This document shows positions 1-9,760 of a stretch of DNA of 64,000 nucleotides, one piece after another (positions within the stretch are counted from its first letter, which is position 1; each line of letters begins with the position of its first letter). The position numbers and the translations under genes are program-made. Where the stretch lies: assembly GCA_003963455.1 (NCBI GenBank), contig RXJA01000058.1, positions 47,946-111,945 of the forward strand, written 5' to 3'. This DNA is from Hyphomicrobiales bacterium (GTDB lineage: Bacteria > Pseudomonadota > Alphaproteobacteria > Rhizobiales > Rhizobiaceae). Under the pieces are notes generated by a model. It was not told where the DNA came from and did no database searches. It saw nothing but the letters and a program-made list of their open reading frames with translations.

Positions 1-294
1 CTGGAAGACCATCCCGATCTTCTGGCGCATCCTGGCCAGGTGCCGCTCGTCGGCCGGCTGCAGCTGGCCGTTGCGTTCCATGTGGTAGAGCTGCTCGCCA
101 TCGACCTGGATGTGGCCTCCGTCGATCTTCTCCAGGGTCATGAGAATGCGCAGAATCGTCGTCTTGCCGGAGCCGGACGGGCCGATCAACGCCAGCTTCT
201 CGCCCGGCATGACCTGCATCGACAAGCCGTCCAGCACCTTGAAGGTGCCGAAGCTCTTGGAAATGGAGTCTACCTTGATGATGGGCGCGGGCAA
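1..294 (-). CDS. ehuA: Polar amino acid/ectoine-type ABC transporter ATP-binding protein, truncated by window edge
   Basis: Reverse-strand translation from TTG at 294: MPAPIIKVDSISKSFGTFKVLDGLSMQVMPGEKLALIGPSGSGKTTILRILMTLEKIDGGHIQVDGEQLYHMERNGQLQPADERHLARMRQKIGMVFQ; Walker A GPSGSGKTT; directly downstream of MocR regulator as in ehu/eut loci. Confidence 0.75.
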   Translation of the reverse strand, partial: MPAPIIKVDSISKSFGTFKVLDGLSMQVMPGEKLALIGPSGSGKTTILRILMTLEKIDGGHIQVDGEQLYHMERNGQLQPADERHLARMRQKIGMVFQ

Positions 295-430
295 TCAATT
301 TCCCCGTTCTGGAGAAGCCTATGCCCTTAACGATGCGAAACGCGCTAAATCATGTCAATTGGGAAAATAATATCATGACAATATTTCCAGCACGGCACAA
401 TTTCAGGGCAATCTGCGCTCGGCTTGTGCA

Positions 431-1816
431 TCAGATCGCGAGCAGGAGATGCTCCGGATCGCCGAGCAGCAACTTGGCGACAACGCTGAGGCCCGCGCGC
501 AGTTCCCCCTCGGTGGTCGATCCGAGCGAGATGCGCACGGCCGGATGCCAGGATGTGTCGGCGATGCGGAACGAGGTGCCCGGCGCGATCGCCACGCCGC
601 GCAGGCGCGCCTGCGCGACGAAACTTTCCTCGGCGCGGTCGCCTGGCAATTCGAGCCAGAGATGCAGGCCGTCGCGGTGGACACGGTAATCGACGCCCGC
701 AAGCACCTCTGTCGCTATCTCCTGGCGCCGTCTCAATGCCGCGCGCTGCCAGTTAACCAGTTCCAAAGCCGTGCCGTCGTTCACCCAGTGGGTGGCGATT
801 TCCGCCACCATCGGCGTCGCCATCCAGTTCGAGACGAGATGACGATTGGCGACGGCCGCGACATAGCGATCGGGCACCGCGAGATAGCCGATGCGCAAGC
901 CTGGCACGGTGATCTTGGTGAATGAAGTGACGTAGAGCGTCCTTTCGGGCGCGAAGGCGGCGACCGCCGGCGCCCGGCCCTGAACCAGCGGCCCAAGCAC
1001 ATCGTTCTCGATGATCGCGATGTCGTGCTTGCGTGCGACCGCCGCGATCTGCTCGCGGCGTTGGGCGTCCATCAACGTCGCCGTCGGGTTGATCACCGAA
1101 GGCTGGACGAAGACGGCGCGGATGTCCGAGAGCCTGCAGGCCTCGTCGAGCGCCTCCGGGATCAAACCGTTGCCGTCGATCGGCAAGCCTTCAAGGTTGA
1201 AGCCGAGATAGCGGGCAAGCGGGATGAGCGTGTGATGGCCGATGGCCTCGGTGGCGACCGTCGACCCGGGGGGCGCGACGCTCATCAGCGCAACCGTCAT
1301 GCCGGCGGTGGCGCCATTGGTGACACTGATATTCTGCGGCGATACTTCGAGCCCGCAAAGCTTAAGCCACTCGACCGCGACTGCGCGATGGCGGGGAAAC
1401 ACCATGTTCGGCCGGAAGGACAGCGCTGAGCTGGCTGGGAGGTTCTCGGCCAGCCAGCCCAACCCCTGCTTGAGCTTGTCCAGATGCATCGGCTCGCAGA
1501 CCGGCTTCAGGATGGACAGGTCGATGACTTCGCCCAGCCGCTCAGGGATGTAAGGCGGTTCCGGCTCGCGGCGCTGGGTCTGCACGAAGCTGCCACGGCC
1601 GACCTCCCCTGAGATCAGCCCACGGCGGATCAGTTCCTCATAAGCGCGGCTGACTGTCTGAACCGAAAGTTTGAGATCGTCCGCCAGCCTGCGATGCGTC
1701 GGCAGCCGCGTGCCAGTCGAAAGCCGCCCGTCATGGATGGCGCGGGCGAACTGGTCGGCCAGCGAGAGATAGGCAGGACGGCGGATGAGTGCGGGATCTG
1801 GCTGCCACAATGTCAT
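431..1816 (-). CDS. enuR: MocR/GntR-type PLP-dependent regulator, EnuR-like (ectoine utilisation regulator)
   Basis: 461 aa; N-terminal wHTH (LSVQTVSRAYEELIRRGLISG) plus aminotransferase-fold domain with SFTKITVPGLRIGYL; next to ehuA-like gene. Confidence 0.8.
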   Translation of the reverse strand: MTLWQPDPALIRRPAYLSLADQFARAIHDGRLSTGTRLPTHRRLADDLKLSVQTVSRAYEELIRRGLISGEVGRGSFVQTQRREPEPPYIPERLGEVIDLSILKPVCEPMHLDKLKQGLGWLAENLPASSALSFRPNMVFPRHRAVAVEWLKLCGLEVSPQNISVTNGATAGMTVALMSVAPPGSTVATEAIGHHTLIPLARYLGFNLEGLPIDGNGLIPEALDEACRLSDIRAVFVQPSVINPTATLMDAQRREQIAAVARKHDIAIIENDVLGPLVQGRAPAVAAFAPERTLYVTSFTKITVPGLRIGYLAVPDRYVAAVANRHLVSNWMATPMVAEIATHWVNDGTALELVNWQRAALRRRQEIATEVLAGVDYRVHRDGLHLWLELPGDRAEESFVAQARLRGVAIAPGTSFRIADTSWHPAVRISLGSTTEGELRAGLSVVAKLLLGDPEHLLLAI

Positions 1817-1900
1817 GACATATTAGAGATCGAAATCAGTGCAATTGACAATCGAAATAATGCATCGTCATGGTGTCGCAGACGAAAGGCGGAACCTCGC

Positions 1901-2389
1901 ATGGCGGCTGCGAAACTCGACCCGATCGACCTCAGGATTCTCGACGCCATCCAGCGTGACGGGCGCATCACCAAGCTGGCACTGGCCGAGAAGGTCGGCC
2001 TGTCGCCGACGCCGTGCTGGATGCGGCTGCGCAAGCTGGAGAAGGCCGGCATCGTGTCCGGCTATCACGCCGCGATCGCCATGCGCGTCATCGTGCCGGT
2101 GGCGACGGTGCTGATGGAGGTGACGTTGGCCAACCATCGCCAGGCGGACTTCGACCGGTTCGAGCGCGTCGTGCGCGATGTCCCCGAGATCGTCGCCTGC
2201 TGGTCGGTGGGTGGCGGCGTCGACTATGTGCTGAAGGTGATGGCGCGCGACATCGATGCCTATCAGCGGCTGGTCGACGGCCTGCTGGAGCGCGAGATCG
2301 GCATCGACCGCTACTTCACCTACATCGTCACCAAGACGGTCAAGGACGAAACGGTTCTGCCGGTGGCCAACCTGTTGCCGGAGTCCTGA
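1901..2389 (+). CDS. Lrp/AsnC family transcriptional regulator (DoeX-like)
   Basis: MAAAKLDPIDLRILDAIQRDGRITKLALAEKVGLSPTPCWMRLRKLEKAGIVSGYHAAI...: AsnC HTH plus RAM domain. Confidence 0.9.
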   Translation: MAAAKLDPIDLRILDAIQRDGRITKLALAEKVGLSPTPCWMRLRKLEKAGIVSGYHAAIAMRVIVPVATVLMEVTLANHRQADFDRFERVVRDVPEIVACWSVGGGVDYVLKVMARDIDAYQRLVDGLLEREIGIDRYFTYIVTKTVKDETVLPVANLLPES

Positions 2390-2390
2390 C

Positions 2391-2438
2391 GTAGAGAGAT
2401 TGTCTGCGGCAGTCGGCCAATGGAGACAGTCTCTCTAC
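2391..2438. repeat. Inverted repeat GTAGAGAGATTGTCT / AGACAGTCTCTCTAC (15-bp arms, 1 mismatch)
   Basis: Arms at 2391-2405 and 2424-2438; followed by further AGTCTCTC-like copies at about 2454-2462 and 2480-2488, upstream of the 2520 dehydrogenase. Confidence 0.75.
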
Positions 2439-2519
2439 CTGTAGCGGCCGAAACAGTCTCTCTGTCTCGACCGCGCGACTAGTCTCTCCGCATCGCCTCG
2501 GCACCGGGAGACCCGACTG

Positions 2520-4013
2520 ATGTCCGCGCATTTCGCCCGCACCAACCACCATGAAGCGCTCGACCGCCTCGCCGATCGCCGGCTGCTGCGCGTGCTCGCC
2601 TATATCGACGGCCATTGGACCGCAAGCGAAGCCGCGGCAAGTTTTGAGGTCACCGATCCGGCAACCGGTGCCACAGTCGCCTTCGTGGCCGCGCTTGATG
2701 CCGACCAGACGGCGAAGGCAATCAACGCCGCGTCCCACGCGCTTCCCGCGTGGCGCTCGGCGCTACCGCAGGAGCGCTCGAGAATCTTGCGAAAATGGTT
2801 CGATCTGATCATCGCCGCCAAGGAAGATTTGGCGCTGCTGATGACGCTGGAACAGGGCAAGCCGCTGAAGGAATCGCTCGGCGAAATCGACTACGCCGCT
2901 TCCTTCGTCGAGTGGTATGCCGAGGAAGCGAAACGCCTCAACGCCGAAAGCGTCACCAGCCATCTTCCGAATGCTGAGATGAGCGTCCGCCGCGCGCCGC
3001 TCGGCGTGGTCGGCGTGGTCACGCCGTGGAATTTTCCGTCCGCCATGCTCACCCGCAAGGCCGCCGCCGCGTTTGCCGCCGGCTGCACGGTGGTGGCGCA
3101 TCCGTCCTCGGAAACGCCGCTGTCGGCCCTCGCCCTGGCCGAGCTCGGCGAACGCGCCGGACTTCCGGCCGGTGTCTTCAACGTCGTCACCGGCGACGCG
3201 GACACCATCGTCGGCGCCATGTGCGCCGATGCGCGGGTCCGCGCAATGAGCTTTACCGGATCGACCGAAGTCGGGCGGCTGATTGCCGCCCAGAGTGCTG
3301 CGACGATGAAGCGCCTGGTGATGGAACTCGGCGGCCACGCGCCGCTGATCGTCTTCGACGACGCCGACATCGACAAGGCCGTGACGATCGCGCTCGACGC
3401 CAAGTTTGCCACGTCCGGCCAGGACTGCCTCGCCGCCAACCGCATTTATGTCCAGCGTCCGATCTACGACCACTTCTGCTCCGCTTTCGCGCGCCGCATC
3501 GAGCAGCTCCGCGTCGGCAACGGGCTATCCACCGACGCCGAAATTGGGCCTCTGATGCATGAGCGCGCGATCAAGAAAGTCGAGGAACAGGTGGCCGACG
3601 CGCTCACCCACGGCGCGCGCTGCCTGAGCGGCGGCAAACGCCACGCCGCCGGGCCGCTGTTCTATCAGCCGACGCTGCTCGCCGATGTGCCGGACGAAGC
3701 GCTGATCATGCGCGAGGAGACGTTCGGCCCGGTCGCCGCCGTGGCGCCTTTCGATGACGAGGCCGAAGTCGTAGGCCGCGCCAACGCCACCGAATACGGT
3801 CTCGTCGCCTATGTCGTCACCGAGAACGGCGCCCGACAGGCGCGGATGGGCCGCGCGCTGGACTACGGCATGGTCGCGATCAACCGGGTCAAGATCACCG
3901 GCGCGCCGATCCCCTTCGGGGGAGTCAAGCAGTCCGGCATCGGCCGCGAGGGTTCGCGCCACGGGCTCGAGGCTTTCACTGATCTCAAATACCTTTGCCT
4001 GGACGTGGCCTAG
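2520..4013 (+). CDS. NAD-dependent aldehyde dehydrogenase (succinate-semialdehyde/aspartate-semialdehyde type, DoeC-like)
   Basis: 497 aa; VVTPWNFPSAMLTRKAAAAFAAGCT, SFTGSTEVGR, MELGGHAPLIVF, SGQDCLAANR active site; follows AsnC regulator. Confidence 0.9.
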   Translation: MSAHFARTNHHEALDRLADRRLLRVLAYIDGHWTASEAAASFEVTDPATGATVAFVAALDADQTAKAINAASHALPAWRSALPQERSRILRKWFDLIIAAKEDLALLMTLEQGKPLKESLGEIDYAASFVEWYAEEAKRLNAESVTSHLPNAEMSVRRAPLGVVGVVTPWNFPSAMLTRKAAAAFAAGCTVVAHPSSETPLSALALAELGERAGLPAGVFNVVTGDADTIVGAMCADARVRAMSFTGSTEVGRLIAAQSAATMKRLVMELGGHAPLIVFDDADIDKAVTIALDAKFATSGQDCLAANRIYVQRPIYDHFCSAFARRIEQLRVGNGLSTDAEIGPLMHERAIKKVEEQVADALTHGARCLSGGKRHAAGPLFYQPTLLADVPDEALIMREETFGPVAAVAPFDDEAEVVGRANATEYGLVAYVVTENGARQARMGRALDYGMVAINRVKITGAPIPFGGVKQSGIGREGSRHGLEAFTDLKYLCLDVA

Positions 4014-4044
4014 GCCATTCCGGAAACTTTCAGGAGTCAAAAAG

Positions 4045-5424
4045 ATGCTCGAACAGTCCAACGAACTTTCGGCCTGGGATCGCGACCACTTCTTCCATCC
4101 CTCGACGCATATGGGCACGCATGCGCGAGGCGAGTCCCCTGCCCGCATTATGGCCGGCGGCGAAGGCGTCACTGTTTGGGACAGCACAGGCAAGAAGAGC
4201 ATCGATGCCTTTGCCGGGCTTTATTGCGTCAATGTCGGCTACGGCCGCCAGAAGATCGTCGATGCCATCGCCGAGCAGGCCAAGAACCTCGCCTATTATC
4301 ACGCCTATGTCGGGCACGGCACCGAGGCCTCGATCCGGCTTTCCAAGATGATCATCGACCGCGCGCCGAAGGGCATGTCGAGGGTCTATTTCGGCCTCTC
4401 AGGCTCCGATGCCAACGAGACCAACATCAAGCTGATCTGGTATTACAACAACGTCCTCGGCCGGCCCGAGAAGAAGAAGATCATCTCGCGCTGGCGTGGC
4501 TATCACGGCTCGGGCGTTATGACCGGATCGCTGACCGGGCTGGAGCTCTTCCACAACGCTTTCGACCTGCCGCGCGCGCCGATCCTGCACACCGAGGCGC
4601 CCTATTATTTCCGCCGCGCCGACCGCTCGATGAGCGAGGAGCAGTTCTCGCAGCATTGCGCCGACAAGCTCGAGGAGATGATCCTCGCCGAGGGCCCGGA
4701 CACGGTCGCCGCCTTCATCGGCGAGCCGATCCTCGGCACCGGCGGCATCGTGCCGCCACCGGCCGGCTACTGGCAAAAGATCCAGGCGGTGCTGACCAAA
4801 TACGACGTGCTGCTCGTCGCCGACGAGGTGGTGACCGGCTTCGGCCGCCTCGGCACCATGTTCGGCTCCGACCACTACGGCATCAAGCCGGACCTGATCA
4901 CCATCGCCAAGGGCCTGACCTCGGCCTATGCGCCGCTTTCCGGCGTCATCGTCTCCGACAAGGTCTGGCAGGTGCTGGTCAAGGGCTCCGACAAGCTGGG
5001 CTCGCTGGGCCATGGCTGGACCTATTCGGCGCATCCGATCTGCGTTGCCGCGGGCGTCGCCAATCTCGAACTGATCGACGAGATGGACCTGGTGCGGAAC
5101 GCCGGCGAGACCGGCGCCTATTTCCGCGCCGAGCTTGCCAAGGCCGTCGGCGGCCACAAACACGTCGGCGAGGTGCGCGGCGACGGCATGCTGGCCGCGA
5201 TAGAGTTCGTCAAGGATCGCGACGACCGTGTCTTCTTCGATCCGTCGCTGAAGGTCGGGCCGCAGATTGCCACCGCGCTCGCCGCCAGCGGCGTCATCGG
5301 CCGCGCCATGCCGCAGGGCGACATCCTCGGCTTCGCGCCGCCTCTTTGCCTCACGCGCGAGGAAGCCGACATCATCGTCACCAAGACCGCCGACGCCGTG
5401 GAGAGCGTCCTCGCCAGCATCTGA
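4045..5424 (+). CDS. Class III PLP aminotransferase (aspartate aminotransferase family, DoeD-like)
   Basis: MLEQSNELSAWDRDHFFHPSTHMGTHARGESPARIM...; SGSDANETNIKL, VADEVVTGFGRLG, TIAKGLTSAYAPLSG. Confidence 0.9.
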   Translation: MLEQSNELSAWDRDHFFHPSTHMGTHARGESPARIMAGGEGVTVWDSTGKKSIDAFAGLYCVNVGYGRQKIVDAIAEQAKNLAYYHAYVGHGTEASIRLSKMIIDRAPKGMSRVYFGLSGSDANETNIKLIWYYNNVLGRPEKKKIISRWRGYHGSGVMTGSLTGLELFHNAFDLPRAPILHTEAPYYFRRADRSMSEEQFSQHCADKLEEMILAEGPDTVAAFIGEPILGTGGIVPPPAGYWQKIQAVLTKYDVLLVADEVVTGFGRLGTMFGSDHYGIKPDLITIAKGLTSAYAPLSGVIVSDKVWQVLVKGSDKLGSLGHGWTYSAHPICVAAGVANLELIDEMDLVRNAGETGAYFRAELAKAVGGHKHVGEVRGDGMLAAIEFVKDRDDRVFFDPSLKVGPQIATALAASGVIGRAMPQGDILGFAPPLCLTREEADIIVTKTADAVESVLASI

Positions 5425-5432
5425 GAAACGAC

Positions 5433-6542
5433 ATGAACGCCATGACCAGAACCATTCCCGCCACCATGGCCGCCGTGCAGCTTACCGGGCATGGCGGCTT
5501 GGATAAGCTCGTTTACCGCACCGATGTGAAAGTGCCCGCGCCGGGTTCCGGCGAAGTGCTGGTCAAGGTCAGCGCCTGCGGCATGAACAACACCGATGTC
5601 TGGGTGCGCCAGGGCGCCTATGGCACGGAGGAGGATGCCGCCGCCTTATCGACGTGGCGCCGGCAAGGCAATACGCTCACCTTCCCGCGCATCCAGGGCA
5701 CCGACACGGTCGGCACCATCGTCGCCGTCGGCGACGGCGTGCCTGCGAAGCATGTCGGCGAACGCGTCATGGTCGATTTCTCCATCTATAACCGCGACGA
5801 CGATTCGCTAGCCGACATCGATTATATGGGCCACGGCCGGGACGGCGGCTACGCCGAATACCAGGCGCTGCCAGCCGAGAACGCGCATGTCGTCGACACC
5901 GATCTGAGCGACGTCGAGCTCGCCACCTTCTGCTGCGCCTATCTCACCGGCGAGCAGATGCTGGAGCGCGCGGCATTGAAGGCCGGCGAGCGGGTGCTGG
6001 TCACCGGCGCCTCCGGCGGCGTCGGCTCCGGCATCGTGCAACTGGCGAGGGCGCGCGGCGCCATTCCTTACGCCGTCGTCGGCAAAGGCAAGGAACAGGC
6101 CGTGCTCGACATCGGCGCCGAGAAGGTCATCACGCGGGGCGCGGCCGACCTGCCCGCCGCCGTCAACGAAGCGTCTGGCGGCCAGACCATCGACGTGGTC
6201 GCCGATCTCGTCGGCGGCGCCATCTTCAACGACCTGCTGCGTATTTTGCGGCCAGAAGGCCGTTACACCACGGCGGGTGCCATTGCCGGCCCGGTGGTGC
6301 AGCTCGATCTGCGCACCATGTATCTCAAGCAACTGCAGTTACACGGCTCGAGCCAAGGCACTCGCGCGGGTTTCCGGCGCATTGTCCGCTACGTAGAGGA
6401 AAAGAAAATCCGGCCACTGGTCGGTGGTGTCTACAAACTGTCGGATTTCCACCGTGCCCAGACTGATTTCATGGCCAAGGACTTCGTCGGTAAACTGGTG
6501 GTGGTGCCGGACACCATGTGGGGCGTTGATCAGGATCGTTAA
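5433..6542 (+). CDS. Zinc-binding/quinone-oxidoreductase-type alcohol dehydrogenase family protein
   Basis: MNAMTRTIPATMAAVQLTGHGGLDKLVYRTDVKVPAPGSGEVLVKVSACGMNNTDVWVRQGAYG...VLVTGASGGVGSGIVQLA; internal part of ORF 4176-6542. Confidence 0.85.
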   Translation: MNAMTRTIPATMAAVQLTGHGGLDKLVYRTDVKVPAPGSGEVLVKVSACGMNNTDVWVRQGAYGTEEDAAALSTWRRQGNTLTFPRIQGTDTVGTIVAVGDGVPAKHVGERVMVDFSIYNRDDDSLADIDYMGHGRDGGYAEYQALPAENAHVVDTDLSDVELATFCCAYLTGEQMLERAALKAGERVLVTGASGGVGSGIVQLARARGAIPYAVVGKGKEQAVLDIGAEKVITRGAADLPAAVNEASGGQTIDVVADLVGGAIFNDLLRILRPEGRYTTAGAIAGPVVQLDLRTMYLKQLQLHGSSQGTRAGFRRIVRYVEEKKIRPLVGGVYKLSDFHRAQTDFMAKDFVGKLVVVPDTMWGVDQDR

Positions 6543-7027
6543 ACCGGATCAACCGATCGTGTTTCCGCTGAGCACCTCAGCTATTTCCGGTATTGGCGCA
6601 ATCGCTACTCCGAGCGTGATCACTCGCAGTCTCCGCTTCTCGGTCACCGGAGATTTGGATTGAGCGTCCGGTATGAGTCGCATTGCTGACCGGCTGATTT
6701 GGGGCCGACCGCGGACAGTCCGGTTCTGGCCGAGTATCTGAAGAAGCTGACGTTCAGGCTGCGACCCCACCTCGGACTTTTGCCTAGTCAGTCACGGCGG
6801 TGAAAACTGCCGTTTATTCGGTAACCGCTCGGCACGCTGGGCGGCCGACATGGGGACGAAGCTGCCGTAGAGTACCTGCCCGGGAACGGACGCCTTTAAC
6901 TTAAGCGGTCGTTCGCGAAGCCGTGATGATTCCACGCGGACGGCTCAAGCTCGGCGGGCAGCGAACGGGCCAGTTCCCCCCGGACAAAATTCGACGGTGG
7001 TCGGCTCGCCCAGTCAACGTAGGCGCC

Positions 7028-7702
7028 TCAAAGGAAGGTCGAGAACCATCTCGTCACGTGCCACTCTGCGGTGGAATTCGATGGGAGAACGTTGAAGCGG
7101 AATGCCACGCTGTGGTGTTGAACCAAATCTTGCACAGTGTAACCGAGCTGGTTGGTAATAAGGGCCGACTTTCCAGAAAGCCCGCATTCCAATGCCATGC
7201 CAATCGACGCCCGTCCCAGGGGCAACGAGAGCTTGCCGGTGTAAAACTTCATTTCTGCATGAATGGTGACGGCCGTATGATCGGGATCGCCCCCTGTGGC
7301 GCGACACGCGCTGGCGATGCTTTCCGGCAGCACGACAAGATCAAACTCATGAAGCAGACGCCCAGACTTCGTCGGGGGCGAAATACCGACGGGCGCCTGC
7401 CCAGAAACTTTTACTCCGAGGTGCGCCTCCAGCGGCGCCCTGCCTGCCTTTGTCATGCGCGCGAACGTGTAGTTGCGGGACGTGATCCGACCGGGACCAA
7501 GTCGAAATAGAGGCGCTGTGATCGCATTGCCCCAGCCATCGCGCAGCTCAAATTTCCAGCCTGCAACATCCGCTGCGCGCAGTAGCAGCGTCAACACGTA
7601 GGCCTCGTAGAGGTCGTGATCCTTCCCCTTGCTGGCGTATCCAAGATCGACTGACAGGCCGAGCGCGGCCTCGACGTTGGTCAGCAGGCTAGACAGGGCC
7701 AT
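7028..7702 (-). CDS. Hypothetical protein with PD-(D/E)XK-like motif, putative nuclease of SIR2-linked cassette
   Basis: 224 aa; HEFDLVVLPESI...VTIHAEMKFYTGKLSLPLGRASIGMALE gives D...E-x-K with a downstream conserved-looking GR; overlaps upstream gene by 14 nt. Confidence 0.6.
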   Translation of the reverse strand: MALSSLLTNVEAALGLSVDLGYASKGKDHDLYEAYVLTLLLRAADVAGWKFELRDGWGNAITAPLFRLGPGRITSRNYTFARMTKAGRAPLEAHLGVKVSGQAPVGISPPTKSGRLLHEFDLVVLPESIASACRATGGDPDHTAVTIHAEMKFYTGKLSLPLGRASIGMALECGLSGKSALITNQLGYTVQDLVQHHSVAFRFNVLPSNSTAEWHVTRWFSTFL

Positions 7703-8093
7703 CGAGGCGGCTCCTCAGCGCGGTGAACACCTCCCGGTGGGCAGCGAGATCCGCAAGTACCTCGCGGCGCTGAGGACCAGAAAGTGGACGCGACCCGACA
7801 TCCAAGCCTCCGCGATCCCTAGGAGTGAGCGCCTCTTCGCCATCAAGCCGTTCTGTGTCATCTGGTGTGAAGCGGATACCCTCACCGCCGAATATATCAT
7901 CTGCCGCTAACTCAACGTCGGCGAGATCGACGGTAACGATCTCGGCCGCAGTGATCAGCGCGAGCGCCCGCGTTCGCGGCGCGACCATAGGATTGAGCGA
8001 GTCCTCCGCTTCGACCGCAGCCCAGCCGAACCCCTTGCGGAACAGCAGTTCTCGCAGGTCGGCGATCAGTTGTTCGATTTCCTCGTCATCCAT
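7689..8093 (-). CDS. Hypothetical protein (134 aa) in SIR2-linked cassette
   Basis: MDDEEIEQLIADLRELLFRKGFGWAAVEAEDSLNPMV...; acidic N-terminus; 14-nt overlap with downstream ORF suggests translational coupling. Confidence 0.6.
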   Translation of the reverse strand: MDDEEIEQLIADLRELLFRKGFGWAAVEAEDSLNPMVAPRTRALALITAAEIVTVDLADVELAADDIFGGEGIRFTPDDTERLDGEEALTPRDRGGLDVGSRPLSGPQRREVLADLAAHREVFTALRSRLDGPV

Positions 8094-8223
8094 CGATCCT
8101 CAATCGCCGATCCGGCGAACCGCGGTCAAGGGGATCTGACATGACGACTGGGCTCGTCGAAACCGACCCTTTAGTCGCTGTAAGCGAAATGGCGGTAATT
8201 GGCCGGAAATTCAGCCGCGAACG

Positions 8224-9123
8224 CTATCTGTGCAGCCAGCCCGAATTTCCGTAGATCTCGGCATAACTTTCTGCTTCGATACAGCGGATGCCGACGGACT
8301 CGAGGAAGAAGTGCTTACCGGCCTGCCGGTCGTCACTTGGGTCGTCGACATAGACGTACCAAGCATCGTGCGCACGGTCGGGAAAGGCGCGGAAATACTT
8401 GGCCCGCTCGATCAGCAGCCAGCGCAGGAACACCTCGTTCTCGGCCAGCCCTAGGCCGACGAACAGCAGCGGCTTGTTGAAGACCAGGTGCAGCCAGGTT
8501 CGGGCGCCCTGCCATTCGCGGCGGTTCTTGGCGCGGAACAGATTCTCTTCGCTTCGGCCGTGAATCCAGCCGCCGGCCCGGCGCACCGACCCCATGTAGT
8601 GACTCAGACCGAGGCGAATGCTGGTCTTATATTTCGCCATCCCGTTGACGTGCCATATGCCGAAGTCGGCGCAAGGATCGTCGATCTCGTGCCGCGCGAA
8701 GTAGCAGCCCCACGGATAGAAGGCGGTGAACTTCGGGTCGCGCGGGAACTGGAAGTCGCAGCCGGCCGCTTGGCTCAGCACGTCGTCGAAATTGGTGGTA
8801 AGGACTGGCGCTCGATGGCTTAGCGCCCATTCCATGATCCGGCGGTGGTGCGGAAACGGACGCCAGTCAGACATCGACTTGCAGAACTCAGCCTGCATCG
8901 CGTCGGTGCGGCCATGCGACTTGAGTTCGACGACGTCATAGAATTCGGTGAGCGCGGTCCCCGGAGGAACAGTCATGACACCAGGGATGCAGTCGCGCGC
9001 TATGCCAATCAGTAGCGCGTCCCAACTGTTGGCCGTCGCAGCGTTGGCGTAACGGTTGATGCCGTTGCCGATCACGAGCGCCAGGTCCGGCTCGCGCCGC
9101 CGCAGCAAGGTCCCCAGCTTCAT
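8224..9123 (-). CDS. SIR2-like domain protein, candidate defence NADase/effector
   Basis: 299 aa; LALVIGNGINRYA nucleotide-binding motif, APVLTTNFDDVL, IWHVNG, LLFVGLGLAENEVFLRWLLIERAKYF. Confidence 0.75.
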   Translation of the reverse strand: MKLGTLLRRREPDLALVIGNGINRYANAATANSWDALLIGIARDCIPGVMTVPPGTALTEFYDVVELKSHGRTDAMQAEFCKSMSDWRPFPHHRRIMEWALSHRAPVLTTNFDDVLSQAAGCDFQFPRDPKFTAFYPWGCYFARHEIDDPCADFGIWHVNGMAKYKTSIRLGLSHYMGSVRRAGGWIHGRSEENLFRAKNRREWQGARTWLHLVFNKPLLFVGLGLAENEVFLRWLLIERAKYFRAFPDRAHDAWYVYVDDPSDDRQAGKHFFLESVGIRCIEAESYAEIYGNSGWLHR

Positions 9124-9514
9124 CCCCGTCTCCTCGGTCGATAAATCCTGCCGAAAGGGTACCGTGGCCAGCTAGCAAATCAATAATCCATGACCTCTAT
9201 CGGCAGTCTAAATTTGATGTTCCCCAAGTTTATCCAAAATCTAAACGGAAAAGTATTCAGATTTATCATGAATCGCTCCCATTGGCCGGGATGAGAGCGC
9301 ATTGCCGATAGTACCATCGGAGTTTCCGTTCGGCGGCTTCTATCACGACCGGAAGTTCAAGGGGACGATGAAAACGTCCAAACTCGTCGGGAGCCCCCAT
9401 CAGCGCGACAGGGCGGGTCGTGTCCGCTCTTGCGCTGGCCCCTCTTGGAAGCTGCCAGGCCGCGTTCCACCCCGTCACGGACTCGGCGGGCAAGGCTTCG
9501 CATTAGACTAAGAA

Positions 9515-9538
9515 GTCATCCGTACTGCGGCGGATGAC
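9515..9538. repeat. Small hairpin GTCATCCG-N8-CGGATGAC
   Basis: Perfect 8-bp arms at 9515-9522 and 9531-9538 in intergenic DNA. Confidence 0.5.
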
Positions 9539-9760
9539 TGCCAAAACGTCAGATTCGGTTTCTTCCGCTATGTTGCGGAAGGCAAGAGGGCAGACTGGTA
9601 GCGCGGAATTCGGTGTGGAGGCTGCACACGCCGATATGTCTTATATTGTCTTTTTTGATGCCTCGTTCGAGTCTTTCTAGAGCTGACAGAGGCCATGGGC
9701 GCTAAGCTGTGGACGTGAACAGAGATTCCCTGTGTATTACGATTAGGCGGAGACGGCACC

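Noticed and set aside
4176-6542. 788-aa ORF spanning the aminotransferase and dehydrogenase genes
   Set aside because: First two-thirds is a shifted-frame shadow of the aminotransferase (Arg-rich low-complexity translation); only the part from 5433 is a real gene.
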